NCBI GenBank assembly: GCA_910588335.1
Contig: CAJUQV010000007.1
Coordinates: 1-64,000 of the forward strand
Origin: an uncultured Ruminiclostridium sp.
Lineage (GTDB): Bacteria; Bacillota; Clostridia; Oscillospirales; Ruminococcaceae
Reading direction: 5' to 3'
Length of the DNA: 64,000 bases
The notes beneath the pieces were generated by a model. That model did not search any database and had not been told where the DNA came from. It saw nothing but the letters and a program-made list of their open reading frames with translations. Each line of letters starts with the position of its first letter. Within the stretch, counting starts at the first letter, position 1. This document shows positions 28,131 through 36,375 of this stretch, in pieces. Position numbers and translations under genes: made by a program.

Positions 28131-28171
28131 AAAAAAGCCGACGCCCCTTATATAGGGGTATCGGCTTTTTT
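28131..28171 (+). terminator. Terminator of the opp operon
   Basis: AAAAAGCCGA pairs with TCGGCTTTTT around a CCCCTTATATAGGGG inner hairpin. The near-symmetric A and T runs let it also serve the convergent minus-strand gene that ends at 28194. Confidence 0.88.
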
Positions 28172-28193
28172 ACATAATTTTCAAAAATCAAGG

Positions 28194-28538
28194 CTATCCG
28201 TTACCGCCAAGTCCAGCTTCATAAAGCCTTCCGCACGCCTCAAACATTCTTAAATTAGTTGCAAGAACAGGCAGATTCACCTCCGACGCAAGATTAACGA
28301 TGCTTTCGTCTGGAGTTTTCCCTCTTACAAATACTATACACACTATCCCCATTATGTCGGCGGTACTGACAACCTGCGGATTATTAAGACCCGTCAGCAA
28401 AACGGCATTGTCCTTTATGTAAGCCAAAACATCGCTCATAAGGTCGGAGCCGCAGGCAGTGCGCACTTCTCTTGACAGCATGGCCTGCCCCGTTATCACA
28501 CTCGCGTCCAGCAGCTCTTTTACATCGTTGACAGTCAT
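28194..28538 (-). CDS. DRTGG-domain protein
   Basis: A small cytoplasmic protein of 114 residues. The start at 28538 (MTVNDVKELL) is chosen because AAGGACTGG lies just upstream; a longer frame to 28580 has no ribosome site. The sequence fits a stand-alone DRTGG domain (VKELLDASVITG..., then VLLTGLNN.., IVFVRGK.PDE.IV..A.E.NLPVLAT...MFEACGRLY). Related proteins are often encoded near iron hydrogenase or redox-sensing genes in clostridia; no such gene is adjacent here. Its biochemical role is unknown. Confidence 0.75.
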   Translation of the reverse strand: MTVNDVKELLDASVITGQAMLSREVRTACGSDLMSDVLAYIKDNAVLLTGLNNPQVVSTADIMGIVCIVFVRGKTPDESIVNLASEVNLPVLATNLRMFEACGRLYEAGLGGNG

Positions 28539-28579
28539 ATTATCACCAGTCCTTTTTTTATTTCCGGGTGTATACGGCA

Positions 28580-28608
28580 ATTATAACATATTTAACATAA
28601 AATTTCAA
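28580..28608 (-). promoter_or_regulatory. Promoter of the DRTGG gene
   Basis: On the minus strand TTGAAA (28603-28608), 17 bases, TATAAT (28580-28585), about 40 bases before the chosen start codon. Confidence 0.75.
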
Positions 28609-28649
28609 CAATTTGTTAAAAATTTTATAGTTATATTGAACATTTACTA

Positions 28650-28695
28650 ATTCAACAGCACGCTATTGACAGCATGCTGTTGAATGTGTTATAAT
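28650..28695 (+). promoter_or_regulatory. Promoter with palindromic operator upstream of marR
   Basis: TTGACA (28666-28671), 18 bases, TATAAT (28690-28695). A 15-bp inverted repeat (28650-28664 and 28671-28685, one mismatch, core TTCAACAGCA) brackets the -35 box and covers half of the spacer. The natural reading is a binding site for the MarR repressor encoded next, giving autoregulation of the regulator and the exporter genes. Confidence 0.75.
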
Positions 28696-28784
28696 AAAAC
28701 AGAAGATGTAACAGATCCCAGCAGAAATTTCGGAAAAAAGCCGTTTCACTCCGAAAAATAGGGAAAGGGAAAGGAAAAAATACA

Positions 28785-29225
28785 ATGGAAACAGATAATT
28801 TTCACGTTTTGGAACTGTTTAAAAGAATTAACGACACAATAGAGAAAAACGCCAATTCAAATTTACAGTCCAATAATATTACCTTGTCGCAGGTTAAAAT
28901 GCTTTTTACAATTCTGAACGCGGAAAGCTCTCCCCAAAAGGGAGTTATGCCGCTGAAAGAGCTTGAACGCCGTTTCGGAGTGGCTCAGTCCACGGCGGCG
29001 GGAATAATTCAGCGCCTTGAAAAAAAGGGCTTGGTTGAAAACGTTGCAGACGCCGAGGACAAACGGGTTAAAGTTTTAATAACTACCGACAAGGGAAAAA
29101 GTATCTGTGAAAGCGCGGTAAGAAGCATGAAGAAGCAAAACGAAAAAGCTCTCTGCGGTTTTGACGGGAATGAAAAATCAGAGCTTGAACGCCTGCTTCG
29201 GAAGCTTTTGAAAAATATCGAATAA
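28785..29225 (+). CDS. MarR-family transcriptional regulator
   Basis: A 146-residue winged-helix regulator. The recognition region LKELERRFGVAQSTAAGIIQRLEKKGLVEN and wing VADAEDKRVKVLITTDKG are typical of MarR. It has 69 bases of spacing to the following two half-exporter genes, a layout common for drug-responsive repressors of ABC exporters. The palindrome over its own promoter is the likely operator. The ligand is unknown. Confidence 0.9.
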   Translation: METDNFHVLELFKRINDTIEKNANSNLQSNNITLSQVKMLFTILNAESSPQKGVMPLKELERRFGVAQSTAAGIIQRLEKKGLVENVADAEDKRVKVLITTDKGKSICESAVRSMKKQNEKALCGFDGNEKSELERLLRKLLKNIE

Positions 29226-29294
29226 TACCGATTATTATTGAAAACAGATGCCCTTCCGCGCCGAATTTATTACAAAGAAAGGATTGATTGAAGA

Positions 29295-31049
29295 ATGTTG
29301 AAAACCTTAGGCAAATTTATAGGCAAGTACAAAAAGGTCTCTGTTCTGACACCCGTATTTACCGCTCTGGAAGTATTTATGGAAATACTTATCCCATACG
29401 TCACCGCTTCCATAATAGATAAGGGAATAGAGGCGGGCAATATGAAAAACGTGCTTATCTACGGCGGTATAATGATAGGTCTTGCCTTTCTGAGCCTGCT
29501 GTTCGGAATACAAGCTGGGCGGTTCGGATCAATGGCGTCTACCGGCTTCGCCGCAAATTTAAGGGAAGGAATGTATGAAAAAATACAGAAATTTTCCTTT
29601 TCCAACATAGATAAATTCAGCACCGCCGGTCTGATTACCCGTATGACCACCGATGTCACAAACCTTCAGAACGCTTATCAGATGATATTGAGAATAGCGG
29701 TGCGCGCTCCTCTGATGCTTATTTGCAGCATTATAATGAGCTTTACCATTAACTTTAACCTTAGTCTCGTTTTTTTGGCCGTTCTTGTTTTTCTGGGAGC
29801 GGTGCTTATGTTGATAATGAAAAAAGTGATGCCTGTTTTTACCGAGGTTTTTGCGAAATATGACGCCTTAAACGCGGGGGTGCAGGAAAACGTCTCAGGA
29901 ATCCGGGTGGTGAAAGCCTTTGTAATGGAAGATTATGAAAAGAAGAAATTTTCCGGCGCTGCGGAAAAGCTCTGCGCTCTTTTTGTAAAGGCCGAATCCG
30001 TTCTTGCATTTAACGGGCCTGTGATGATGCTTTCGGTATATGGCTGCGTCATAGCCTTGTCATGGCTGGGAGCACACTATATAGTGGACGGAGCAATGAC
30101 TACCGGAAACCTGACCTCGCTTTTCAGCTATGTAATGAGTATGCTTATGTCCCTGATGATGCTTTCAATGATATTTGTAATGATCACCATGAGCCTTGCC
30201 AGCGCAAGACGAATAAGCGAGGTGCTTAATGAGGAGCCCGACCTTACCGACCCGATTCACCCCGATACGGATATCGAAAACGGAAGCATTGAGTTCAGAA
30301 ACGTTTGTTTTTCCTATAAAAACGGAAGTGAACAAGGAAGCGGAGAAGATACTCTCCACAATATTTCTCTGAAAATAAACTCCGGTGAAACCATTGGCAT
30401 AATAGGAGGCACAGGATGCGGAAAATCCAGCCTTGTAAGCCTAGTAAGCCGTCTGTACGATGTTGACGGCGGGCAGGTAATGGTAGGCGGAAAAGACGTT
30501 CGCGAATACGAAACGGAATCCCTGAGAAATCAGGTATCGGTAGTATTGCAAAAAAACGTGCTTTTTTCGGGAACAATCCTTGACAATCTCCGCTGGGGCA
30601 ATGAAAACGCCACGGAAGAGGAGTGCGCGGAAGCCTGCAAGCAGGCCTGCGCCGACGAATTTATAGAGCGTATGCCCGACAGGTACAACACATGGATAGA
30701 ACAAGGCGGAAGCAATGTGTCCGGCGGTCAGAAGCAGCGTCTTTGCATCGCCCGCGCTCTTCTGAAAAAGCCGAAAATACTTATTCTGGACGATTCCACC
30801 AGCGCGGTGGATACCACCACCGACAGCAAAATCAGAAAAGCCTTTGCCGAACATATCCCCGATACCACTAAGCTTATAATCTCCCAGCGTATTTCCGGCA
30901 TACAAAACGCCGACAGGATACTTGTGCTTGACGAAGGCAGGATAAGCGGCTTTGACACTCACGAAAACCTTTTAAAAACCAATGAGATATACAAAGAAAT
31001 TTACGAAGCGCAGATTCAAAGCGGCGGCGATTTTGACAAGCCGGCTTAA
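29295..31049 (+). CDS. Half-size ABC exporter, degenerate-site subunit
   Basis: A 584-residue half transporter with an N-terminal six-helix exporter domain (about 15-300) and a C-terminal ATPase. Walker A is GGTGCGKSS and the signature is VSGGQKQR. After the Walker B aspartate (D499) the catalytic position is aspartate (D500) instead of glutamate. This is the hallmark of the subunit that contributes the degenerate site in heterodimeric exporters of the BmrC/BmrD or TM287/288 type. The partner is the next gene. Likely exports drugs or other amphiphiles; the substrate is not determined. Confidence 0.9.
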   Translation: MLKTLGKFIGKYKKVSVLTPVFTALEVFMEILIPYVTASIIDKGIEAGNMKNVLIYGGIMIGLAFLSLLFGIQAGRFGSMASTGFAANLREGMYEKIQKFSFSNIDKFSTAGLITRMTTDVTNLQNAYQMILRIAVRAPLMLICSIIMSFTINFNLSLVFLAVLVFLGAVLMLIMKKVMPVFTEVFAKYDALNAGVQENVSGIRVVKAFVMEDYEKKKFSGAAEKLCALFVKAESVLAFNGPVMMLSVYGCVIALSWLGAHYIVDGAMTTGNLTSLFSYVMSMLMSLMMLSMIFVMITMSLASARRISEVLNEEPDLTDPIHPDTDIENGSIEFRNVCFSYKNGSEQGSGEDTLHNISLKINSGETIGIIGGTGCGKSSLVSLVSRLYDVDGGQVMVGGKDVREYETESLRNQVSVVLQKNVLFSGTILDNLRWGNENATEEECAEACKQACADEFIERMPDRYNTWIEQGGSNVSGGQKQRLCIARALLKKPKILILDDSTSAVDTTTDSKIRKAFAEHIPDTTKLIISQRISGIQNADRILVLDEGRISGFDTHENLLKTNEIYKEIYEAQIQSGGDFDKPA

Positions 31050-31111
31050 CCGTTATATAAGAGCATATTTCAAAGCATAAAAATATAAAAAATATGAAAG
31101 GACTGACAGTA

Positions 31112-33004
31112 ATGCCACCACAAAGAAGAGGCGGAGCAAAAAGCAAAAATCCCGCTCTGACATTAAAACGCATTTTTTCTTATGTGCTTAAAAACTATAA
31201 ATTTTCCTGTCTTACGGTAGTGATCGGAATAATTGTTTCAGCGGCGGCAACTCTTGTTTCCACGCTGTTCACAAAATCGCTTATCGACGATTACATAAAA
31301 CCTCTCACCGAAGCGGCTATACCGGATTTTTCCCCGCTGGCGGAAGCATTGATTACCTTGGCGGCGGTGCTTGTTGTGGGCATAATCGCATCTTACGGAT
31401 ATAACCGGATAATGGTCAACGTTTCACAGGGTACGCTTAAAAGACTCCGTGCCGAGCTTTTCGGCAATATGGAATCTCTTCCCATAAAATATTTTGACAC
31501 CCACGCTCACGGCGATATTATGTCCGTATACACTAACGATATCGACACACTGCGTCAGGTTATCAGTCAGAGCTTCCCGCAGCTTATAAATTCAGTAATC
31601 ACCTTTGTTTCAACCTTTGTCAGCATGATCGTGTTAAGCGTTCCGCTTACTGTGATGGCGGTGATAATGGCGGCGGTTATGGTTCTGGTAACGTTTAAAT
31701 TCAGCGGACTTTCGGCCAAGTACTTTGTGAAGCAGCAAAAGGACTTGGGAAAGCTTAACGGGTATATTGAGGAAATGACCGAGGGGCAGAAGGTAATCAA
31801 GGTGTTCTGTCATGAGGAAAAGGCTCTCGAACAGTTTAAGGGACTTAACGAGCAGCTTCGCGACAGCGCCGACAACGCCAACAGAATTGCCAATATAATA
31901 ATGCCTGTCAACGGAAATATCGGAAATATAAGCTATGTGCTCTGCGCAATATTCGGCGCGATATTGGCATTAAGCGGTAATTGGGGTCTTACCGTGGGCA
32001 CTCTGGTTACATTCCTCACACTTAACAAAAACTTCTCCCAGCCCATCACCCAGATAAGTCAGCAGGTAAACAGCGTGGTAATGGCGACGGCGGGCGCCCA
32101 GCGTGTGTTTGATATGTACGATGAAAAGCCCGAAACAGACGAGGGTTATGTGGAGCTTGTTACGGCCAAGGAAAACCCCGACGGCACCCTTACCGAAACC
32201 AACGAAAATATGGGCGTCTGGGCATGGAAACACCGTCATACCGCCGACGGCGCCGTAACGTATACCAGACTTAACGGCGAGGTTGTTTTTGATAAAGTGG
32301 ATTTCGGATACAGCGATGATAAAACCGTCCTCCACGACATAGAAATGATCGCTCACCCCGGACAGAAAATAGCCTTAGTGGGAAGCACAGGCGCCGGCAA
32401 AACCACCATCACCAACCTTATTAACCGTTTTTACGATATACAGGACGGTAAAATACGCTACGACGGAATCAATATCAACAAAATAAAAAAGGACGATCTC
32501 CGCCACAGTTTAGGCATTGTACTCCAGGATACCCACCTATTTACGGGAACCGTTATGGATAATATTCGCTACGGAAAGCCGAACGCCTGCGACGAGGAGT
32601 GTATAGCCGCCGCCAAACTGGCTAACGCCGACGGATTTATAAGACGCCTCCCCGAAGGATATCAAACTGTTATAACAGGTGACGGTGCGAACCTGAGTCA
32701 AGGACAGAGACAGCTTCTCGCCATCGCCCGTACCGCGGTAGCCGATCCGCCGGTGCTTATCCTTGACGAAGCCACGTCCTCCATAGACACGCGCACCGAA
32801 GCCCTCGTACAGCGTGGAATGGACGCCCTTATGACCGGCCGAACCTCCTTTGTGATAGCCCACCGTCTTTCCACGGTACGCAACGCCGACTGTATAATGG
32901 TTATGGAACAAGGCCGCATAATCGAAAGAGGCACCCATGAGCATCTGATCGAACAAAGGGGAAAATATTACCAGCTTTATACCGGCAATGAAATCGGAGC
33001 ATAA
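31112..33004 (+). CDS. Half-size ABC exporter, catalytic subunit
   Basis: A 630-residue partner of the preceding exporter. The start at 31112 is preferred because GAAAGGA lies 10 bases upstream and overlaps the alternative ATG at 31094. It has an exporter membrane domain and an ATPase with Walker A GSTGAGKTT and Walker B LILDEATSSID (catalytic E553). Its signature reads LSQGQRQ instead of LSGGQ, complementing the D-for-E change in the partner, as expected for one degenerate and one active ATP site. The stop codon lies inside a repeat-element end that continues to 33033. Confidence 0.9.
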   Translation: MPPQRRGGAKSKNPALTLKRIFSYVLKNYKFSCLTVVIGIIVSAAATLVSTLFTKSLIDDYIKPLTEAAIPDFSPLAEALITLAAVLVVGIIASYGYNRIMVNVSQGTLKRLRAELFGNMESLPIKYFDTHAHGDIMSVYTNDIDTLRQVISQSFPQLINSVITFVSTFVSMIVLSVPLTVMAVIMAAVMVLVTFKFSGLSAKYFVKQQKDLGKLNGYIEEMTEGQKVIKVFCHEEKALEQFKGLNEQLRDSADNANRIANIIMPVNGNIGNISYVLCAIFGAILALSGNWGLTVGTLVTFLTLNKNFSQPITQISQQVNSVVMATAGAQRVFDMYDEKPETDEGYVELVTAKENPDGTLTETNENMGVWAWKHRHTADGAVTYTRLNGEVVFDKVDFGYSDDKTVLHDIEMIAHPGQKIALVGSTGAGKTTITNLINRFYDIQDGKIRYDGININKIKKDDLRHSLGIVLQDTHLFTGTVMDNIRYGKPNACDEECIAAAKLANADGFIRRLPEGYQTVITGDGANLSQGQRQLLAIARTAVADPPVLILDEATSSIDTRTEALVQRGMDALMTGRTSFVIAHRLSTVRNADCIMVMEQGRIIERGTHEHLIEQRGKYYQLYTGNEIGA

Positions 33005-33033
33005 AATCTTCAAGAGTTAACTTGGAAAGCAAT
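33003..33033. repeat. Solo end of family 4 inverted-repeat element
   Basis: The 31 bases match the right end of the element at 39864-40023 (shared AAAATCTTCAAGAGTT and GAAGCAAT/AAAGCAAT ends). The opposite end is missing. It overlaps the stop codon of the ABC exporter gene and lies 50 bases from the silent hsdS cassette. Confidence 0.6.
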
Positions 33034-33052
33034 AACTAAAAAGATAACGTGA

Positions 33053-33646
33053 TTTTTAATTGATGTTAAAAATACAAGAAATAGTGATAATTCTTATTAT
33101 GGCAATTTCCCTCAAAACTGGGCGACAACGACTCTTGAGGCGATTGCCGGCTCCTGCTCTCTTTCAAACGGATACCAAATATTGAACAGCCATATGACCG
33201 AACACAGCGAAATTAAACTGATACAGCCAAGCAACATAGGAAAAATGAAGTTTTTGAATACGGAATGCAAGTATGTTTCAGAAGAAGCGTTTGAAAAATT
33301 AGGCTGTACGGAAATACACGGCAGATATCTTTTGATAAACAGGATACTGAGCGACGGCATGAAAGCCTGCATACTTCCCTCCGCCAAAGAGAAAATGATT
33401 ACCTCCGCGGACGTTTGCAGTATTTCCCCTTCGGAATTTTACAGCATTGAATATCTTCTTTTAGCGCTATCATCACCGGATTTTCAAAAGGCAGTGTATG
33501 AAAATTCGAGCGGAACAATGCTGAAAAGAATAAACAAGAGCCGTCTGGTGAAAATTCCTTTTGGCTTGCCGCCGATTAAGGAACAGGAGCGTATCGTTTC
33601 GGCGGTTTATTCGATATTTGAACAGTTGGATAATATGCAATACTGA
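33053..33646 (+). pseudogene. Silent hsdS cassette (target-recognition half, no start)
   Basis: An open frame bounded upstream by an in-frame stop at 33050. It encodes about 195 residues of a type I specificity subunit: a complete recognition domain opening SDNSYYGNFPQNWATTTL and ending LPPIKEQERIVSAVYSIFEQLD. There is no ribosome site, promoter or N-terminal half. It is oriented opposite to the full hsdS. The 18 bases at 33084-33101 are identical, in inverted orientation and in the same codon phase, to 35361-35378 in the middle of hsdS. It is therefore read as an alternative 3' half that becomes expressed after inversion, not as a decayed gene. Confidence 0.85.
33084..33101 (+). repeat. Inverted crossover site, silent-cassette copy
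   Basis: GTGATAATTCTTATTATG, identical to the reverse complement of 35361-35378. The flanking bases diverge on both sides immediately, so the identity is confined to these 18 bases. Confidence 0.85.
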
Positions 33647-33675
33647 TATTGATTTTCAATTACTGCGTATCTGAT

Positions 33676-33695
33676 ACTGTTAATCGATTAACAGT
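33676..33695. repeat. Perfect 20-bp palindrome
   Basis: ACTGTTAATCGATTAACAGT, fully self-complementary, located 30 bases after the silent hsdS cassette inside the invertible segment. It could be a protein-binding site; no function is known. Confidence 0.6.
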
Positions 33696-33705
33696 GCTTC
33701 GGGTG

Positions 33706-33756
33706 TAATAACCATTTTTACTATGATTTTATCCTATGTCAAAATGGTTATTAGTA
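33706..33756. repeat. Palindromic repeat, family 2, copy A (diverged)
   Basis: TAATAACCATTTT (33706-33718) pairs perfectly with 33741-33753. The loop contains ACTATG and the 3' edge ATTAGTAT, both shared with copies at 39681 and 63535. Confidence 0.45.
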
Positions 33757-33757
33757 T

Positions 33758-33854
33758 AAATCGGCGAAGCCTCCGCTTCGACAGCGGAAATAAACCTCAG
33801 CCAAACGGACTGTGTTTATTATCCGACCACGAAGCGGAGGCTTTGCGATTTTTT
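33758..33854. terminator. Long hairpin between convergent cassette and recombinase gene
   Basis: A 14-bp perfect stem (33767-33780 with 33830-33843) extends outward with one bulge to about 22 bp and inward through AATAAAC/GTTTATT. A six-T run follows at 33849-33854 on the plus strand. It separates the recombinase 3' end from the silent cassette and probably stops transcription in both directions. Confidence 0.65.
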
Positions 33855-34662
33855 ACCAGGTAACTATTTGATCAATAAGCTCCTGCTGTTCCCCCGATGT
33901 GCGTCTCAGATAAATACGGGTTGTTTCAATGCTTTCATGCCCCATAAGGTCGGCTAAAAGCGAAAGATCGCCGCATTTTTCAAGAAAATTCTTTGCGTAA
34001 CGATGCCTGAAGGAATGCGGATAAACCACCTTCGTGTCCAATCCGTATTTTTCCGCGTAGGTTTTTAGCTGATGGGATATACCTCTGGTAGTTATTCTTT
34101 CGCCGTATCGGTTTAAAAACAGATATCCCGAATCCCTTCCTATTTCCTTAAGCCACTTCAGCGTTTCTTCTTTCAATGTTTTTGGTATGTAAAGCCTTCT
34201 GAGCTTTCCGCCTTTGGCATAGAGATCAAAATATCCGGTTTTTACGTGCTCGATCTTTATTTGAATCAGTTCGCTTACCCTTGAACCCGTAGCCGCAAGG
34301 TACCATACCACAAAATACCACTCGTAATTGCCGTCCTGTTTAAGCCGGTTTTTGAGAAAGCTGTAATCCGCGTTGCTTATTACGTTTTCCAAAAAGTTTT
34401 TTTCCTGTACCTTTACGGCTCTGAGCTGCAATTTGTCCTTATGCAGGTATTCAAGGTACTTATTTATCGCCTGAATACGCAGGTTCACCGTTTTCGGCTT
34501 AAAAAATTCCATTAAATACCCTTTGTAAGCCAACAGGTTTTCCTTGTTTATTTCGTCATAATGAGAGGAGAAAAAATCCACTGTCCACAAATATGACGTG
34601 ATGGTGTTTTCCGAAAGGTTGCTTTTTTTCAAAAACTCTTCAAATGTTGTCTTTGCTGTCAT
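33853..34662 (-). CDS. Tyrosine recombinase, candidate hsdS invertase
   Basis: A 269-residue site-specific recombinase. The start at 34662 follows ACGGAGGCATTTTAAA; a longer frame to 34743 crosses the promoter region. It has an N-terminal SAM-like core-binding domain (about 1-85). The catalytic set is complete: R near 127 in ATGSRVSEL, K in AKGGKLRRLYIP, H-S-F-R-H near 215-219, the GHES histidine near 240 and the nucleophile Y in IYLR near 250. It lies between full hsdS and the silent inverted hsdS cassette, the usual position of the recombinase that flips such loci. It is encoded inside the segment it would invert. Confidence 0.92.
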   Translation of the reverse strand: MTAKTTFEEFLKKSNLSENTITSYLWTVDFFSSHYDEINKENLLAYKGYLMEFFKPKTVNLRIQAINKYLEYLHKDKLQLRAVKVQEKNFLENVISNADYSFLKNRLKQDGNYEWYFVVWYLAATGSRVSELIQIKIEHVKTGYFDLYAKGGKLRRLYIPKTLKEETLKWLKEIGRDSGYLFLNRYGERITTRGISHQLKTYAEKYGLDTKVVYPHSFRHRYAKNFLEKCGDLSLLADLMGHESIETTRIYLRRTSGEQQELIDQIVTW

Positions 34663-34681
34663 TTTAAAATGCCTCCGTAAA

Positions 34682-34713
34682 AATATATTTGCGAAAAATG
34701 TCGCAAATATATT
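34682..34713. promoter_or_regulatory. Inverted repeat in the recombinase leader
   Basis: A perfect 13-bp inverted repeat (34682-34694 and 34701-34713, spacer AAAATG) lies between a minus-strand TATAAT-like -10 box (34711-34716, weak -35) and the ribosome site of the recombinase gene. It could be an operator, a translation-blocking hairpin or a recombinase-binding site. Confidence 0.5.
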
Positions 34714-34794
34714 ATACAATAATTCGATAGCAAAACGCAGCATTGTCTTTCGACCGGAAATATTTTAAAGAGTTTTATTTTGTTAATGATCTCA

Positions 34795-36375
34795 TTATTC
34801 CAAACATTTTAAAATTTTATCCAGCGATATAAAAATCTCTTTTATTTTAGCGCTTATTCTTTCCTGCTCTTTTTTCGGCGGCAGAGGCAGAACCGTATCT
34901 CCGAGTTCCGCCGCCGAAATCTCCTTAAAGCTTGCTCCCGAAGCATTTTTGACTATGTTTACGGTGAATGCTTTAAGACAGAAATATATGTATTCCGACG
35001 ATATTTCCGAGTACGGTATAAAAGCTTTTATTCCCTGACTCGTAGCAAGCGGATTTTCGGCAATGGCGGCATATCCTATCGGAGCGCGGCAGGAATACAG
35101 CACCGCGCCTTTCGGCACGATCCGCGCGGTGGAGGAATCCAATCCCTTTCGGGAAATACTTCTTTCGCCATTTGCTATCACATTTACCGTCTTTTTTTCT
35201 TTCCCCCCCAGATCCGAGGGGGTAATCCACGGAATGTCACCGTTCCAATATTCCGAAACCGAGGTTTTCGGAGTTCCGCCGCCCACTATCCTTCCTATCC
35301 GACGTAAGCTTGTAAACTTCCATGAACGGGGTATTTCAAATGCTTTTTCCTCCGGCTTCTCATAATAAGAATTATCACAACCAACCTCCCAACCACTCTT
35401 ATCATTACCGTGTTCCTTCCCGATCCTTTCCAGAAGCGCTTCCGCAGGTTCGTCACCGTCCTCCTGCGGCACAAGTTTTCCCCTTACCGCCATATCCAGA
35501 ACCTTTTCTTTGGTTCTCGCAATAAGCAGCTCCAACTCTTCCCTTTCACCGCGTATTTTTTCCGAAGCGAAAACTATCCTTTTAAGCTTTTCCGCAATTT
35601 TCTTCTGAGTATTCAGCGGCGGCAGAATAAACAGCAGGTTGTCAAATTTTGTCTTATTAAGTATCGGCATTGTGGCCGAGGAGGAATTGGCCTTTATCTG
35701 CTTTTGCATATAGTCCGCGCACACGGAAAAATAAGTGTACTCTGGAGAAATCATACGGTTGGGCAATATGGCGTTCATCTGCTGGTTAAAAATCCCCTGC
35801 TTTTTGATATATCCCGTTTTTCCCACCGTACCTATACATGTCACCAACACCGAGTTTAAAGGCGCCGTATGTCCTCGCTCAAAACCTCTTTCCGTAACCG
35901 TTTCGGCGGCGGAATCCACAGCGAAGCCTTTATCCAGATCGGAGGGCTTATAAAAAGGATATTCCCCGCCGTAAAGTTCAGCGTCTCCGGTTGGAGGCGT
36001 GTTCCCGGTCACCGTTCTGAACAGGGAGCCTAATCGGCACCATTCCCAACCTTCGGGCAGGTCGAAGGGTATCTCCTCCTGAATGCAATCTACCCTGCCC
36101 TGCGCTTTTTCATAGTAAAGTCCGTCCTCGCCCTTGTAAATAACGGTATTAACCTTAATATTCTTCATTCTGAGGGTGCCTTCCGTAAGCATACGCTGCC
36201 TTTCGTCCCTTATCCGCTCCACTATCACGCTTGCCGGCTCGTATTCCTCCGCCTCGTCCATTTTTTCTTTTTGGGGAGCATTTGCGCAGTATCGAACACC
36301 GCCATTGCTTTTATTTGTCAGTCTTCCTCTGACCGCCAGCTCCAGTGCCTTTTCGGTAAATATATCGGTGTTCAT
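34795..36375 (-). CDS. hsdS: Type I restriction-modification specificity subunit
   Basis: A 526-residue subunit that gives HsdM its DNA target. The ATG at 36375 overlaps the hsdM stop by four bases (ATGA) and follows GGGAGGATTT. Two recognition domains are visible. The first runs from IPFDLPEGWEWCRLGSLFRTVTG to LPPLNTQKKIAEKL, followed by a helical spacer (EELELLIARTKEKVLDMAVRGKL). The second runs from FEIPRSWKFTSLRRIGRIVGGGTP to LPPKKEQERISAKI. The 18-bp crossover site encodes DNSYY near residue 333, just before the second domain, so the segment 339-526 can be exchanged with the silent cassette downstream. Confidence 0.93.
   Translation of the reverse strand: MNTDIFTEKALELAVRGRLTNKSNGGVRYCANAPQKEKMDEAEEYEPASVIVERIRDERQRMLTEGTLRMKNIKVNTVIYKGEDGLYYEKAQGRVDCIQEEIPFDLPEGWEWCRLGSLFRTVTGNTPPTGDAELYGGEYPFYKPSDLDKGFAVDSAAETVTERGFERGHTAPLNSVLVTCIGTVGKTGYIKKQGIFNQQMNAILPNRMISPEYTYFSVCADYMQKQIKANSSSATMPILNKTKFDNLLFILPPLNTQKKIAEKLKRIVFASEKIRGEREELELLIARTKEKVLDMAVRGKLVPQEDGDEPAEALLERIGKEHGNDKSGWEVGCDNSYYEKPEEKAFEIPRSWKFTSLRRIGRIVGGGTPKTSVSEYWNGDIPWITPSDLGGKEKKTVNVIANGERSISRKGLDSSTARIVPKGAVLYSCRAPIGYAAIAENPLATSQGIKAFIPYSEISSEYIYFCLKAFTVNIVKNASGASFKEISAAELGDTVLPLPPKKEQERISAKIKEIFISLDKILKCLE
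35361..35378 (-). repeat. Inverted crossover site, hsdS copy
   Basis: The reverse complement of 33084-33101 (GTGATAATTCTTATTATG on the minus strand), lying in the codons for DNSYY before the second recognition domain of hsdS. It is in the same reading phase as the cassette copy. Confidence 0.85.

Larger units (their letters stand above)
33084..35378. other. Predicted invertible DNA segment switching hsdS specificity
   Basis: The 2.3-kb segment is bounded by an 18-bp inverted repeat and holds the 3' half of hsdS, the tyrosine recombinase gene, palindromic sequences and the silent hsdS cassette. Inversion would fuse residues 1-332 of HsdS to the cassette in frame (CDNSYY to GNFPQ), replacing the second recognition domain while leaving hsdM and the first domain unchanged. 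Known relatives of this layout are the phase-variable type I systems of streptococci and Bacteroides. Whether inversion occurs in this strain is not visible from one sequence. Confidence 0.85.

Noticed and set aside
33853..34662. Recombinase as evidence of a prophage or integrative element
   Set aside because: No phage, conjugation or attachment-site genes are near, and its place between two inverted hsdS halves explains it better as a local invertase.
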